Positions 1 to 10,418 of a stretch of 64,000 nt of DNA are shown one piece after another. Where the stretch lies: positions 992,001 through 1,056,000 of the forward strand of contig NZ_JAUSXB010000001.1 in the NCBI RefSeq assembly GCF_030823375.1, read 5' to 3'. Position 1 is the first letter of the stretch, and every line of letters starts with the position of its first letter. Under the pieces are notes generated by a model that saw only the letters and a program-made list of their open reading frames with translations, did not search any database and was not told the origin of the DNA. The position numbers were made by a program, and so were the translations under genes. The stretch is from Pseudarthrobacter siccitolerans. GTDB taxonomy: Bacteria > Actinomycetota > Actinomycetes > Actinomycetales > Micrococcaceae.

Positions 1-851
1 ACCACTGCTAAACCAAGGTCCAGCAGCGGCAGGAAGAGGACGGCGAACGGAAGCAGGATGGGTATCACCGTGGAGATACCGTTGGCCCGGTCGTAGAGGC
101 CCGAGGTGATCTGGCCTGTGGACACCACGCCGGCTGAGGCCATGAGCAGGCCGATCAGCATTGCTCCGGAATCACCCATAAAGATCTTGGACGGAAACCA
201 GTTGTGGGGCAGGAAGCCAAGGCAGCTGCCCACCAGGACAGCGGTGATAAGGGTGGCGAGATCCGAGTAGTCCAGCAGCACCGCGTTGCGGTGGACCCAA
301 TACGCCGTGAAGAAGAAGGCCGTACCGCCGATGGTCGCCACTCCGGCCGCCAGCCCGTCCAGGCCATCAATGAAGTTAAAGGCGTTCATGGTGGTGACGA
401 TCAGACCGGCGGTCAGCACTACCCGGAGCGTCTCGTTTTCCAGGTAGATGGCCTCAGGAACCCACGGGACAATGGTCATCTGGACTCCCCAGATGGCCAC
501 TGTCAGTCCCGCCGCGCTTTGGCCAATCAGCTTCACCCACCAGCGGATGTCCAGCAGGTCATCCGCAACGCCCACCAGGACGATGACGGCCGCACCGGCG
601 AGCACGCCCCAGGGCGAGAAGTTGTTGCGGTAAATGTCCCTAACAAAGAAGGACTGGCTGGCCACAATGAGCGCCACCAGGATTCCAAGGAAGATGGCCA
701 CACCCCCCAGCCGGGACACAGGAATGGAATGCATGTCCCGGCTGCGGATGGGCAGGTGCAGCTCGAGCCGGTGGCCGACGATCCGCGCACCCCAGGTGGC
801 GAAATAGGACACGACAGCAGCGGTCAGCCCCATCAGCAGGTACATGATCAT
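1..851 (-). CDS. WecA/MraY-family undecaprenyl-phosphate glycosyl-1-phosphate transferase (partial, 3' end beyond window)
   Basis: This integral membrane enzyme should transfer a sugar-1-phosphate from a UDP-sugar to a polyprenyl phosphate, the first step of a cell-wall polymer. I translated it from ATG at 851; the reading frame is open to the window edge, so the C-terminus is missing. Hydrophobic segments alternate with the family's polar motifs: GVADDLLD around residues 94-101, NAFNFIDGLDG at 156-166 and FMGDSG at 224-229, which carry the Asp residues for Mg2+ and catalysis. It lies downstream of a WecG/TagA-type glycosyltransferase on the same strand, which fits a shared envelope-glycopolymer route. 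The sugar is not determined; WecA-like is more likely than MraY because the genes of the mur cluster are absent. Confidence 0.9.
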   Translation of the reverse strand, partial: MIMYLLMGLTAAVVSYFATWGARIVGHRLELHLPIRSRDMHSIPVSRLGGVAIFLGILVALIVASQSFFVRDIYRNNFSPWGVLAGAAVIVLVGVADDLLDIRWWVKLIGQSAAGLTVAIWGVQMTIVPWVPEAIYLENETLRVVLTAGLIVTTMNAFNFIDGLDGLAAGVATIGGTAFFFTAYWVHRNAVLLDYSDLATLITAVLVGSCLGFLPHNWFPSKIFMGDSGAMLIGLLMASAGVVSTGQITSGLYDRANGISTVIPILLPFAVLFLPLLDLGLAV

Positions 852-1137
852 GGGGCGACGGCCGTTTCAAGGGTGTTACTGAAGCCGGACAACCGTGTTG
901 GCGGATGGTCCGTGGTCGATGGGCTCAATGACTGGGAATCTGTTCTTCGATAAATGAAACTTCTCCGTCGCCGAGCACGCAGCAGGCAGTACGTTTTTTG
1001 TCGTACGCAGTGCCTTACAGGGCTGTATTACAGTGGACTCTAGTCAAAGATACTAGCGCCAACAGCATCATGGCTTCGCGCCACACTGGCGCATCGCGAG
1101 CGGGGAAATCCCTGTCAGCCATGCTGAAAGGACCCCC
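852..1137. promoter_or_regulatory. Divergent intergenic region between WecA-like and GT2 genes
   Basis: These 286 bases separate two divergent starts and hold no credible coding frame. A short inverted repeat with GTACG and CGTAC arms around a T-rich loop lies near 989-1006, and an A/T-richer stretch near 1020-1060 could carry promoter elements. The GT2 gene has a clear GAAAGGA ribosome site just upstream of its ATG. No operator is recognisable. Confidence 0.35.
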
Positions 1138-2034
1138 ATGACCCCCCGCATAGCAGTTGCCGCCGTGACATTCGACCGGCCGAAAGAACTGGCTGTCCTG
1201 CTGGATTCGATCAACAACCAGACGGCAGCGGTGGACACGATCTGCCTGGTGGACAGTGGCAAAACGCCGGCACTGGACGTGGCCGCGAAGCACCCGAACG
1301 TTGACTACGTCCGTTCCGAGGCAAACCTCGGCGGCGCGGGCGGCTTCTCCCTGGCTGCGCTGAAGGCGGTTGCCAGTGGCGCCAAATGGATCTGGATGAT
1401 GGACGACGACGCCGAGCCGGCCGATCCTGAATGCCTCGCCACGCTGCTGCGGGAGGCTGAGGCACGCGACCTGGAGGCGGTGGTCCCCTTGGTCACAGCG
1501 CCCGGCCAGCCGGATCGGCTTTCCTTCTTTTTCCGCCTGGATAGCAGGGTCACGCATAGCCGTGCCGAGGTGGAGAAGATCGGTTTCCTGCCGGACGACG
1601 GACACTTCTTCAATGGCGCCCTGATCCGCTCTGATGTCTTCTTCAAGGTGGGCCTGCCGGACATGCGCCTGTTCATCCGCGGCGACGAGGTGGATTTCAC
1701 CATCCGCCTCCGCAAGGCCGGCATCCGCTTCGGCACGGTGACCACAACCGCAATCACCCATCCGCACGCATTTTCTGAGACGCAGCACGTGTTCGGGGCC
1801 CGCTGGCACGTCATTGTTCCCGAGTCAGCCTTCAAGCGGTACTACTACTACCGGAACCGTGGGTACCTGATCCGACGCTATTTCCGCGTCCGGTCTTTTG
1901 TGGCCGACGTCGGCGGATACCTGGGCTATTTCGCGCAGCGCCGGGACCTGCCGGGATTCCTGGGCTGGGCCAGGTCTTTCACCACCGGCCTCCGCGGCAA
2001 AGGCTTCGCGCCGCTGGAGGACCAGAAGTTCTAG
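1138..2034 (+). CDS. Family 2 glycosyltransferase, galactofuranosyl/rhamnosyl-transferase type
   Basis: This is a cytoplasmic GT-A fold glycosyltransferase expected to add a sugar from a nucleotide donor to an envelope glycan. Its N-terminus (AVAAVTFDRP) is the usual GT2 opening; the metal-binding acidic motif is MMDDDAEP at 87-94 and a second acidic motif RGDEVDF lies at 181-187, followed by a His-containing segment ITHPHAF. The aromatic run KRYYYYRNRGYL is typical of GlfT-like enzymes. A GAAAGGA Shine-Dalgarno supports the ATG. It is 298 residues and stands alone on the plus strand inside a minus-strand operon, ending 25 bases from the convergent WecG-like gene. Donor and acceptor cannot be read from the sequence. 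Confidence 0.85.
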   Translation: MTPRIAVAAVTFDRPKELAVLLDSINNQTAAVDTICLVDSGKTPALDVAAKHPNVDYVRSEANLGGAGGFSLAALKAVASGAKWIWMMDDDAEPADPECLATLLREAEARDLEAVVPLVTAPGQPDRLSFFFRLDSRVTHSRAEVEKIGFLPDDGHFFNGALIRSDVFFKVGLPDMRLFIRGDEVDFTIRLRKAGIRFGTVTTTAITHPHAFSETQHVFGARWHVIVPESAFKRYYYYRNRGYLIRRYFRVRSFVADVGGYLGYFAQRRDLPGFLGWARSFTTGLRGKGFAPLEDQKF

Positions 2035-2059
2035 GCTGGAGGTTCCAGTTCCGGCGCTT

Positions 2060-2833
2060 CTACTTCTGGCTTTTGAGCATCTGCCGCTTCGACCCGCGCC
2101 TTGCCAGGAGCCACAACAGGACCCAAGGCTCGCCGAGCACCCGGTAGGCAACACGGCGCGGATGGAGCAGAAGGCGCCACGCCCACTCAAGTCCCATTCG
2201 GCCCAGCCACCGCGGTGCGAGTTTCTGGACGCCGGCCAACTGCTCGATAGCTCCTCCCACCGCGCAGTAAATGGCTGGCGGCATGTCACCAAGGCGCCGC
2301 TCCAGGACCTTCTCCTGGAGTGGCATGCCCAGTCCAAGCAGAACCAGTTGCGGCTGCTGCAGGTGAAGCCATGCCACTGCGTTGTCTTCGAGGCTCCCAT
2401 TCCAGCCCTCGCCTGGGAAGCCAGAGACACGGGCACCAGGAACGATGGATTGGAGTTTCCGGACAGCTTCCGCGTTCGCCTCAGCACCGGCACCGAGAAC
2501 GGCGATCCGCTCGAGTCCTTGCACCTGGCCCAGGGCGGGCAGCCAGTCAGTGGAGCCCAGCCGGTAGTCCATCACCGGTCCCTCGGCCTTGCCGGTCCTC
2601 CCCCACAGCCAGAGAACGGGGGCACCGTCCAGCAGGACCACGTCGCTGCGCTGGTATAGCTTGCGGAAACCCTCGTCAGCGAGGGTCAGCGTGACGCTGT
2701 GCAGGTTGTGACCCAATACGGTCCGCGTGGACCCTTCCTTTACAAAGCGGCTGAGTTCTTCCACCAGTTCGGGAACCCGCAGCGGGGTAGCATCAACCTC
2801 CAGGAGGGGGATTTGCTGGCGGTCCAGCGCCAT
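2060..2833 (-). CDS. WecG/TagA/CpsF-family glycosyltransferase
   Basis: Members of this family (GT26) transfer ManNAc-type sugars to a lipid-linked GlcNAc made by WecA-like enzymes. The protein has the family's GHNLHSVTL motif near residue 40, a catalytic-region Asp in LLDGAPVLW, the LGLGMPLQEK motif near 165, and a basic C-terminal tail (RRVAYR...ARRGSKRQ) that in this family docks on the membrane. I chose ATG at 2833, which overlaps the tsaC stop as TGATG; a TTG one codon upstream is possible. Translational coupling to tsaC and the WecA-like gene downstream suggest the two act in sequence on one lipid-linked glycan. Confidence 0.85.
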   Translation of the reverse strand: MALDRQQIPLLEVDATPLRVPELVEELSRFVKEGSTRTVLGHNLHSVTLTLADEGFRKLYQRSDVVLLDGAPVLWLWGRTGKAEGPVMDYRLGSTDWLPALGQVQGLERIAVLGAGAEANAEAVRKLQSIVPGARVSGFPGEGWNGSLEDNAVAWLHLQQPQLVLLGLGMPLQEKVLERRLGDMPPAIYCAVGGAIEQLAGVQKLAPRWLGRMGLEWAWRLLLHPRRVAYRVLGEPWVLLWLLARRGSKRQMLKSQK

Positions 2834-3633
2834 CAAGGCCTGGAGTCCCGGGCTGGTGCCTGCGCAGCAGGCATCTCGGCGACTTCGGAGTCTTTGGGCT
2901 CAACCACCGATGAACCCGAGTGTGTTTCTGCAACCGGCGCTGCTTCAACCGGTTCCTCTTCCGCCACGGGGATCTCGCCTAATCCCAGGACACCCGGAAC
3001 GTGTTCGCGGAGCTGGTCCAGGCTGACCGCGCCGTTGCGGACCACGCGCAGGAGGGGGCCGGTGGCGTCCACGATGGTGGAGGGCACTGCAGCCTCGCCT
3101 TCCCGGGGCCGGAAGCCGCCCTCCAGATAGACCTCGACGGACTCTGCAAGCTGCTCGCGGGCTGCGGCGGCGGTTTGTCCGGGTGCCTGGCCGGTGCGGT
3201 TGGCAGAGGAAACGGCGAGCGGGCCGGTGAGCGTCAGCAGTTCGAGGGCGATTTCGTCGGCGGGCATACGCAGCGCCACGGTCCCCTTGGTTTCGCCCAG
3301 GTCCCAATCCAGCGACGGCTGGGCGTGCAGGATCAGCGTCAGTCCGCCGGGCCAGAATGCCTCGGCAAGCTTGCGGGCGTCTGCCGAGACGTCGGTGGCG
3401 AGCCCGTCAAGGGCATTGACGCGCGGAATCAGCACGGGCGGAGGCATGGTGCGGCTGCGCCCTTTCGATACCAGCAGCATGGTGACGGCCTGCGGCGAAA
3501 AAGCGTCGGCCCCAATCCCGTACACCGTGTCGGTGGGGAGCACGACGCACTTCTTTTCGCTGATCGCACGCTGGGCGTGCTCCAGGCCCCGTGCCCGCTC
3601 GTCATCACTGGTGCAGTTATAGGTTGTGGTCAC
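2833..3633 (-). CDS. tsaC: L-threonylcarbamoyladenylate synthase (Sua5/YrdC/YwlC family)
   Basis: The enzyme makes threonylcarbamoyl-AMP from threonine, bicarbonate and ATP for the t6A modification of ANN-decoding tRNAs. The signature VLPTDTVYGIGADAF lies at about 31-45, KGRSRTMPPPVLI near 80-92, and SSANRTGQAP in the C-terminal half of the domain. The catalytic domain ends near residue 205, and the last 60 residues are a Glu/Pro/Ala-rich acidic tail that is not the Sua5 domain. GTG at 3633 is the start, 12 bases after the prmC stop. The prfA-prmC-tsaC order is widely conserved and unites translation functions. Confidence 0.93.
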   Translation of the reverse strand: MTTTYNCTSDDERARGLEHAQRAISEKKCVVLPTDTVYGIGADAFSPQAVTMLLVSKGRSRTMPPPVLIPRVNALDGLATDVSADARKLAEAFWPGGLTLILHAQPSLDWDLGETKGTVALRMPADEIALELLTLTGPLAVSSANRTGQAPGQTAAAAREQLAESVEVYLEGGFRPREGEAAVPSTIVDATGPLLRVVRNGAVSLDQLREHVPGVLGLGEIPVAEEEPVEAAPVAETHSGSSVVEPKDSEVAEMPAAQAPARDSRP

Positions 3634-3645
3634 TGGCCCATTCTT

Positions 3646-4518
3646 TCATTGCGTATGGTCTGGTCCCGGGAGCACGGCGCTGGTGGCGCGCTCCTTGCCG
3701 TTGAGGTCCAAGTGGGTGCTGATCCTGGTCCAGGATCCTGACCTGCCCAACATCGCAGCGATCCATTCTGCCTGGACTTCTGCATGTTCCATCACGAAGT
3801 AGCCGCCGGGAACCAGCAGCCGGGCAGCCGAGGCGGCTGCCGCCGTCGGAAGTTCCATGCCATCCTCTCCCCCGCCGTACAGTGCTTCCGGCGGGTCATG
3901 CAGGGCCACCTCGGGCTCGTTGGGGATGGCCTCCGCCGGGATGTACGGCGGGTTGGAAACCACGACGTCGAAGGTTCCGTTCAGCTCCTGGAGTGCGTTC
4001 CGCAGGTCCCCCAGCACGAGGTGGACGCCCAGGGGTGCGAGGTTTTTTGCCGCCCAGGCGTGGGCGAAGGGGCTGAATTCCACCGCGTGGACCTCGGCGC
4101 CGGGCACTTCGTGGGCAAGGGAGCCCGCGATGGCGCCGGACCCCGTGCCGAGGTCGACGATCCGCGGGTGCGCCATGTCCTTGACGTGGTCAATAACCAG
4201 CTGGACCACGGATTCGGTTTCGGGCCGGGGAATGAACACGCCGGGCCCCACGGCCAGCTCGAGGTAGCGGAAATGCGCCACGCCGGTGATGTGCTGCAGT
4301 GGAATCCTGCTGGCGCGCTCCGCTACGAGGGCTTCGTAGCCAACAGGTGCCGGCGTGTCACCGAGCATCATGGCGCGGAGCCGGCCCAGCCCCACGTTCA
4401 GCAGGTGGTCCGCAAGCAGCTCCGCGTCCACGCGCGGACTGGGTACACCGGCCTCCCGCAGGATGGCTGTGGCCTCGGTGACTGCGTCAGCGAGCGACTG
4501 GCCTGGCCCGAATGTCAT
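3646..4518 (-). CDS. prmC: Peptide chain release factor N5-glutamine methyltransferase
   Basis: PrmC methylates the glutamine of the GGQ motif in both release factors, using S-adenosylmethionine. In this 290-residue reading RPETE is at 98-102, the SAM-binding DLGTGSG at 122-128 and the catalytic NPPY at 189-192. The frame is open upstream to an ATG at 4599, but that start would run into prfA and add a sequence unlike the family; ATG at 4518 gives the normal N-terminal helical domain and leaves a 37-base gap after prfA. Its substrates are encoded at 4556 (RF1, the neighbouring gene) and at 59867 (RF2). Confidence 0.93.
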   Translation of the reverse strand: MTFGPGQSLADAVTEATAILREAGVPSPRVDAELLADHLLNVGLGRLRAMMLGDTPAPVGYEALVAERASRIPLQHITGVAHFRYLELAVGPGVFIPRPETESVVQLVIDHVKDMAHPRIVDLGTGSGAIAGSLAHEVPGAEVHAVEFSPFAHAWAAKNLAPLGVHLVLGDLRNALQELNGTFDVVVSNPPYIPAEAIPNEPEVALHDPPEALYGGGEDGMELPTAAAASAARLLVPGGYFVMEHAEVQAEWIAAMLGRSGSWTRISTHLDLNGKERATSAVLPGPDHTQ

Positions 4519-4555
4519 GTCCTGAATTCCGTAACCTGAATGTCCGCCGGACGGA

Positions 4556-5629
4556 CTAGTCGCCGATGGCGTCCAGGCGCGCCTGTTCGTCCATCTCAAT
4601 CGCGGACTGGATGACCGGTTCCAGGTCGCCGTTCATGACCTGGTCCAGGTTGTAGGCCTTGTAGCCGGTGCGGTGGTCCGCGATGCGGTTTTCCGGGTAG
4701 TTGTAGGTGCGGATGCGCTCCGAGCGGTCCATGGTGCGGATCTGCGACTTCCGCTGGGCCGAGTTTTCGGCGTCGATCTGCTCCTGCTGGTGCGCCAGGA
4801 TGCGCGCACGAAGCACGCGCATGCCGGCCTCGCGGTTCTGCAGCTGGGATTTCTCGTTCTGCATGGCCACCACGATGCCCGTGGGAAGGTGGGTAATGCG
4901 CACTGCAGAGTCCGTGGTGTTCACGGACTGGCCGCCGGGACCGGAGGAACGGTAGACGTCGATCTTGAGGTCGTTCTGGTTGATTTCAAGCTCTTCGGGC
5001 TCGTCAACTTCAGGGAGAACCAGCACGCCTGCAGCAGATGTGTGGATGCGCCCCTGGGATTCGGTCACGGGAACGCGCTGCACCCGGTGCACGCCGCCTT
5101 CGAACTTCAGCCGGGCGTAGACGCCCTCGGCGGGATCGTTGGAGCTGCCCTTGACGGCAACCTGGACATCCTTGTAGCCGCCAAGGTCCGACTCGGTGGC
5201 GGAGATGATTTCGGTCTTCCAGCCGCGCGATTCCGCGTACCGGGTGTACATGCGCAGGAGGTCGCCGGCGAACAGCGCAGCTTCGTCGCCGCCTTCGCCG
5301 CCTTTGACCTCAAGGATCACGTTGCGGGCGTCGTCAGGATCGCGCGGGATAAGCAGGCGGCGCAGTTTCGCCGCAGCAACCTCAAGCGCCTTTTCCAGTT
5401 CAGGAACCTCGGCAGCAAACTCGGGATCCTCGGCAGCCATTTCCCTGGCAGCAGCAAGGTCATCACGGATGCCTTCCCACTTGTGATAAGCCTCAACAAT
5501 GCCATTAAGCTGAGCCGACCGCCGCCCCAGCTTCCGGGCAAGCCGCTGATCAGCATAAACAGCAGGATCCCCCAGCTGCGCCTGGATAGCATCATGCTCA
5601 TCAAGCAGGCCCTGTACGGACTCAAACAT
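4556..5629 (-). CDS. prfA: Peptide chain release factor 1
   Basis: RF1 recognises UAA and UAG and triggers peptide release on the ribosome. The tripeptide anticodon appears as PVT at 187-189 in [10 protein letters not shown] (PAT in E. coli), and the catalytic GGQ is at 232-234 in [15 protein letters not shown]. At 357 residues it has the usual RF1 length. It follows rho after a 232-base gap filled by a large palindrome and is followed by prmC, which modifies its GGQ. The ATG at 5629 gives a standard N-terminus. Confidence 0.97.
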   Translation of the reverse strand: MFESVQGLLDEHDAIQAQLGDPAVYADQRLARKLGRRSAQLNGIVEAYHKWEGIRDDLAAAREMAAEDPEFAAEVPELEKALEVAAAKLRRLLIPRDPDDARNVILEVKGGEGGDEAALFAGDLLRMYTRYAESRGWKTEIISATESDLGGYKDVQVAVKGSSNDPAEGVYARLKFEGGVHRVQRVPVTESQGRIHTSAAGVLVLPEVDEPEELEINQNDLKIDVYRSSGPGGQSVNTTDSAVRITHLPTGIVVAMQNEKSQLQNREAGMRVLRARILAHQQEQIDAENSAQRKSQIRTMDRSERIRTYNYPENRIADHRTGYKAYNLDQVMNGDLEPVIQSAIEMDEQARLDAIGD

Positions 5630-5708
5630 CTATAAACCTCTTTCGACTTGTACAAGTCTAGTAATGCCACAAGTTAGGCGAGACGCGCGAAGGCGACTTA
5701 ACGACGAA

Positions 5709-5822
5709 GCCGCACGGATTTTCCGCCCCGGGAGTGGCATCGGGCCTGCCGAAGCTGGGAGGCAAACGATCGAAGATCGTAAGCCTCCCAGCGTAGGGGC
5801 GGGGGCGGAAAATCCGTGCGGC
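5709..5822. repeat. Nested 114-base palindromic element between rho and prfA
   Basis: The outer arms, 5709-5729 and 5802-5822, are perfect 21-base inverted repeats centred on CGGATTTTCCG. Inside them 5754-5763 (GCTGGGAGGC) pairs with 5783-5792, and the core 5766-5771 (ACGATC) pairs with 5775-5780 around a GAA loop. The two flanks joining outer and inner arms are unequal (24 and 9 bases). It has no T-run on either side, so it does not look like a simple intrinsic terminator. It could be a dispersed palindromic repeat, a processing or attenuation hairpin between rho and prfA, or both. No second copy was noticed in this window. Confidence 0.8.
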
Positions 5823-5861
5823 GTCAGCGCGCGGGACCGCCATTACTAGCGGTGAACTCAG

Positions 5862-8036
<2,175 letters not shown>

Positions 8037-8334
8037 GAAGGATCCTTCCCCCTCGACGGCGTCCAGACTAGGAGCTGGGCGCGATGATTTGATCTGGGCT
8101 GCAGTTCAGATCTGCAGCCGGGATTGTTCGGCCTTGCCGGTTGGATATCGGCCAGCAGGGCCGGATACTGATTCACGCTGCGCTCCGCCCAGGGTGGAAC
8201 TTTGGACTGACGTTTCAGGGGCAGTTTCAATGCTGCAGATTCCTGCGACAGACCAAGCAGGTGGCACCGGAATAGATTGCGCAGTAGGAGACCAGGTTGC
8301 AACTAAGTGCATATGCAGATCAGATAGGCGTCAA
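8037..8334 (-). promoter_or_regulatory. Long rho leader between thrB and rho
   Basis: These 298 bases hold no gene. Reading toward rho, a TCAAAT and a TAGTCT about 16 bases apart end some 40 bases before the start and could be a weak promoter. The last 12 bases, 8037-8048, are the perfect palindrome GAAGGATCCTTC, which contains the GGAAGG ribosome site and touches the GTG start. Folded as a GAAG/CUUC stem with a GAUC loop it would hide the ribosome site. No strong terminator follows thrB, so readthrough from the threonine genes is possible. Confidence 0.4.
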
Positions 8335-9309
8335 TTACCGCCGGTGCAACTCCACCTTAGCACCTTCAACGTCCACTGCCAGCTTCAGTACGCGCCAACC
8401 TGTATCCGGCGTGTCCGCCGCGGTGAACTCCTCAATGAAAGTGACGACGGCGGCGGCTTCAGCCTGTCCGTCAGCCAGGACCAGCACGGTGGGCCCGGCA
8501 CCGGAAACGACTGCTGCATGTCCGGCCGCGCGGAGTGCCGAAATCAGTGCAGCGCTCGGACGCATGGCTTCTGCCCGGTAGCTCTGGTGGAGGTAGTCCT
8601 CGGTACCGGCGAGCAGGAATTCCGGTTTGCTGGTCAGGGCGTGGATCAACAGCGCCGCCCGCCCGGCGTTCATGGCAGCCGCGTGGTGTCCCACGGACGC
8701 CGGAAGCAGCGCCCGCGCGGTTTCCGTGGACAGCTCGAAGTCCGGAACCGCGACCACCGGAACCACCGTTCCGGACACCGTTGCACTGGTGCTGCTGTAC
8801 TGGTCACTGTCCTGCCACGACAGCGCCAGTCCGCCGAAAATGGCCGGTGCCACGTTGTCCGGGTGCCCCTCGAGCTCGCTGGTGAGCTGAAGGATCCAGT
8901 CCTTCCCGCGGCGGCTGCCCTCCGGCACCAGGGCGTTCGCTGCCGAAATCGCGGCCACCACGGCTGACGCGGAGGAGCCCAGGCCGCGCCCGTGGGGAAC
9001 AACGTTTTCCGCCGTCACTTTGAGGCCGCCGTGACGGAAGCCGAGCCGTTCGAAAGCCGCTTCCATCGCGCGGATGACCAGGTGGCTGGCGTCCCGGGGC
9101 AGCGTCTGCGCACCCTCGCCGGTGAGGTCGAACACGAGTTCCTCGGATTCGAGGCTCTCCACCGTTAGGGTGTCATGCAGCGCCAGGGCCAGGCCCAGGC
9201 TGTCGTAGCCTGGGCCCAGGTTGGCGGATGTGGCCGGAACACGGACGGTGACGCTTTGTCCGGCTTCAATAAGCTGCACGCCGACGGTGGCCTGCGAGGT
9301 GGTGTCCAA
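8335..9309 (-). CDS. thrB: Homoserine kinase
   Basis: ThrB phosphorylates homoserine with ATP to give O-phosphohomoserine, the substrate of the threonine synthase encoded just upstream. It is a GHMP kinase: the N-terminal VRVPATSANLGPGYDSLGLAL and the ATP loop HGRGLGSSASAVVA are clear, as is the C-terminal VVSGAGPTVLVLADG. The start is a TTG at 9309, two bases after the thrC stop, with GGAAG about nine bases upstream; a start inside the first 15 residues cannot be excluded. It closes the threonine operon. Confidence 0.94.
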   Translation of the reverse strand: MDTTSQATVGVQLIEAGQSVTVRVPATSANLGPGYDSLGLALALHDTLTVESLESEELVFDLTGEGAQTLPRDASHLVIRAMEAAFERLGFRHGGLKVTAENVVPHGRGLGSSASAVVAAISAANALVPEGSRRGKDWILQLTSELEGHPDNVAPAIFGGLALSWQDSDQYSSTSATVSGTVVPVVAVPDFELSTETARALLPASVGHHAAAMNAGRAALLIHALTSKPEFLLAGTEDYLHQSYRAEAMRPSAALISALRAAGHAAVVSGAGPTVLVLADGQAEAAAVVTFIEEFTAADTPDTGWRVLKLAVDVEGAKVELHRR

Positions 9310-9311
9310 GG

Positions 9312-10418
9312 TTATTTTTCTTCCAGTCCCAGTTCAGCAGCAACGGTGACCACGTCGTTGGAGACCTTGACCGGCTGGACGTCGCTGCCGTCCTCGGTGC
9401 GCAGGGCCCACTGGGGGTCCTTCAGTCCGTGTCCGGTGACGGTGATAACGATGGTCTTGCCGGCGGGCACCTCGCCTGCGGCGTGTTTCTTCAGCAGACC
9501 CGCCACGCCGGCGGCGGAACCGGGCTCCACAAAGACGCCTTCACGGGAGGACAGCCAGCGGTGGGCGTTAAGGATTTCCTCGTCGGTTACAGCGTCGATG
9601 AATCCTCCGGACTCATCGCGGGCAGCGATGGCGCCGTCCCACGAAGCGGGATTGCCAATCCGGATGGCGGTGGCAATGGTGTCCGGTTCAGTGATGGGGT
9701 GGCCGGCAACGAACGGTGCGGCCCCTGCTGCCTGGAAGCCCCACATCGCGGGTGTCCTGGTGGAGACGGCGGGCAGCGTGCCGGCGGTATCGGACTCGAA
9801 CGGAGCGGAGTACTCCTTGTAGCCCTTCCAGTACGCGGTGATGTTGCCTGCGTTGCCGACGGGCAGGACGTGGATGTCCGGGGCGTCACCCAGGGCGTCC
9901 ACGATCTCGAACGCGCCGGTTTTCTGGCCTTGGATGCGGGCGGGGTTGACCGAGTTGACCAGGAAGACCGGGTAGGACTCCCCCAGTTTCCGGGCGATGT
10001 CGAGGCAGTTGTCGAAGTTGCCGTCCACCTGGAGCAGCGTGGCGCCATGGGCGATGGCCTGGCTGAGCTTGCCCATGGAGATCTTGCCTTCGGGCACCAG
10101 GACGGCGCACTTCAGGCCTGCGGCCGTTGCGTAGGCGGCGGCGGAAGCAGAAGTGTTGCCCGTGGACGCGCAGACAACGGCCTTGGCACCGGAGGCTACT
10201 GCGGCAGTCATGGCCATGGTCATGCCGCGGTCCTTGAACGAGCCGGTGGGGTTCATGCCTTCCACCTTCAGGTACACCTCCGAGCCAGTGAGCTCGGAAA
10301 GCTTCTGCGCATGCACCAGCGGGGTGCCGCCCTCACCCAGGGTGATCACCCGGGTGGATTCCGTCACGGGCAGACGGTCAGCGTATTCGCGGATGACGCC
10401 GCGCCATTGGTGAGCCAC
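9312..10418 (-). CDS. thrC: Threonine synthase
   Basis: This PLP enzyme converts O-phosphohomoserine to threonine. The PLP lysine is K62 in [11 protein letters not shown], and the phosphate-binding glycine-rich loop is [18 protein letters not shown]. At 368 residues it is the short actinobacterial/Bacillus-type enzyme, without the long N-terminal domain of the E. coli form. The GTG start at 10418 touches the hom stop codon, so the two are probably translationally coupled. Confidence 0.95.
   Translation of the reverse strand: MAHQWRGVIREYADRLPVTESTRVITLGEGGTPLVHAQKLSELTGSEVYLKVEGMNPTGSFKDRGMTMAMTAAVASGAKAVVCASTGNTSASAAAYATAAGLKCAVLVPEGKISMGKLSQAIAHGATLLQVDGNFDNCLDIARKLGESYPVFLVNSVNPARIQGQKTGAFEIVDALGDAPDIHVLPVGNAGNITAYWKGYKEYSAPFESDTAGTLPAVSTRTPAMWGFQAAGAAPFVAGHPITEPDTIATAIRIGNPASWDGAIAARDESGGFIDAVTDEEILNAHRWLSSREGVFVEPGSAAGVAGLLKKHAAGEVPAGKTIVITVTGHGLKDPQWALRTEDGSDVQPVKVSNDVVTVAAELGLEEK

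Noticed and set aside
4519..4599. Longer N-terminus for PrmC
   Set aside because: It overlaps the prfA coding sequence and does not resemble the PrmC family, whose N-terminus begins at 4518.
5709..5822. Simple intrinsic terminator of rho
   Set aside because: No T-run follows either strand and the element is far larger than a terminator; kept as a repeat instead.
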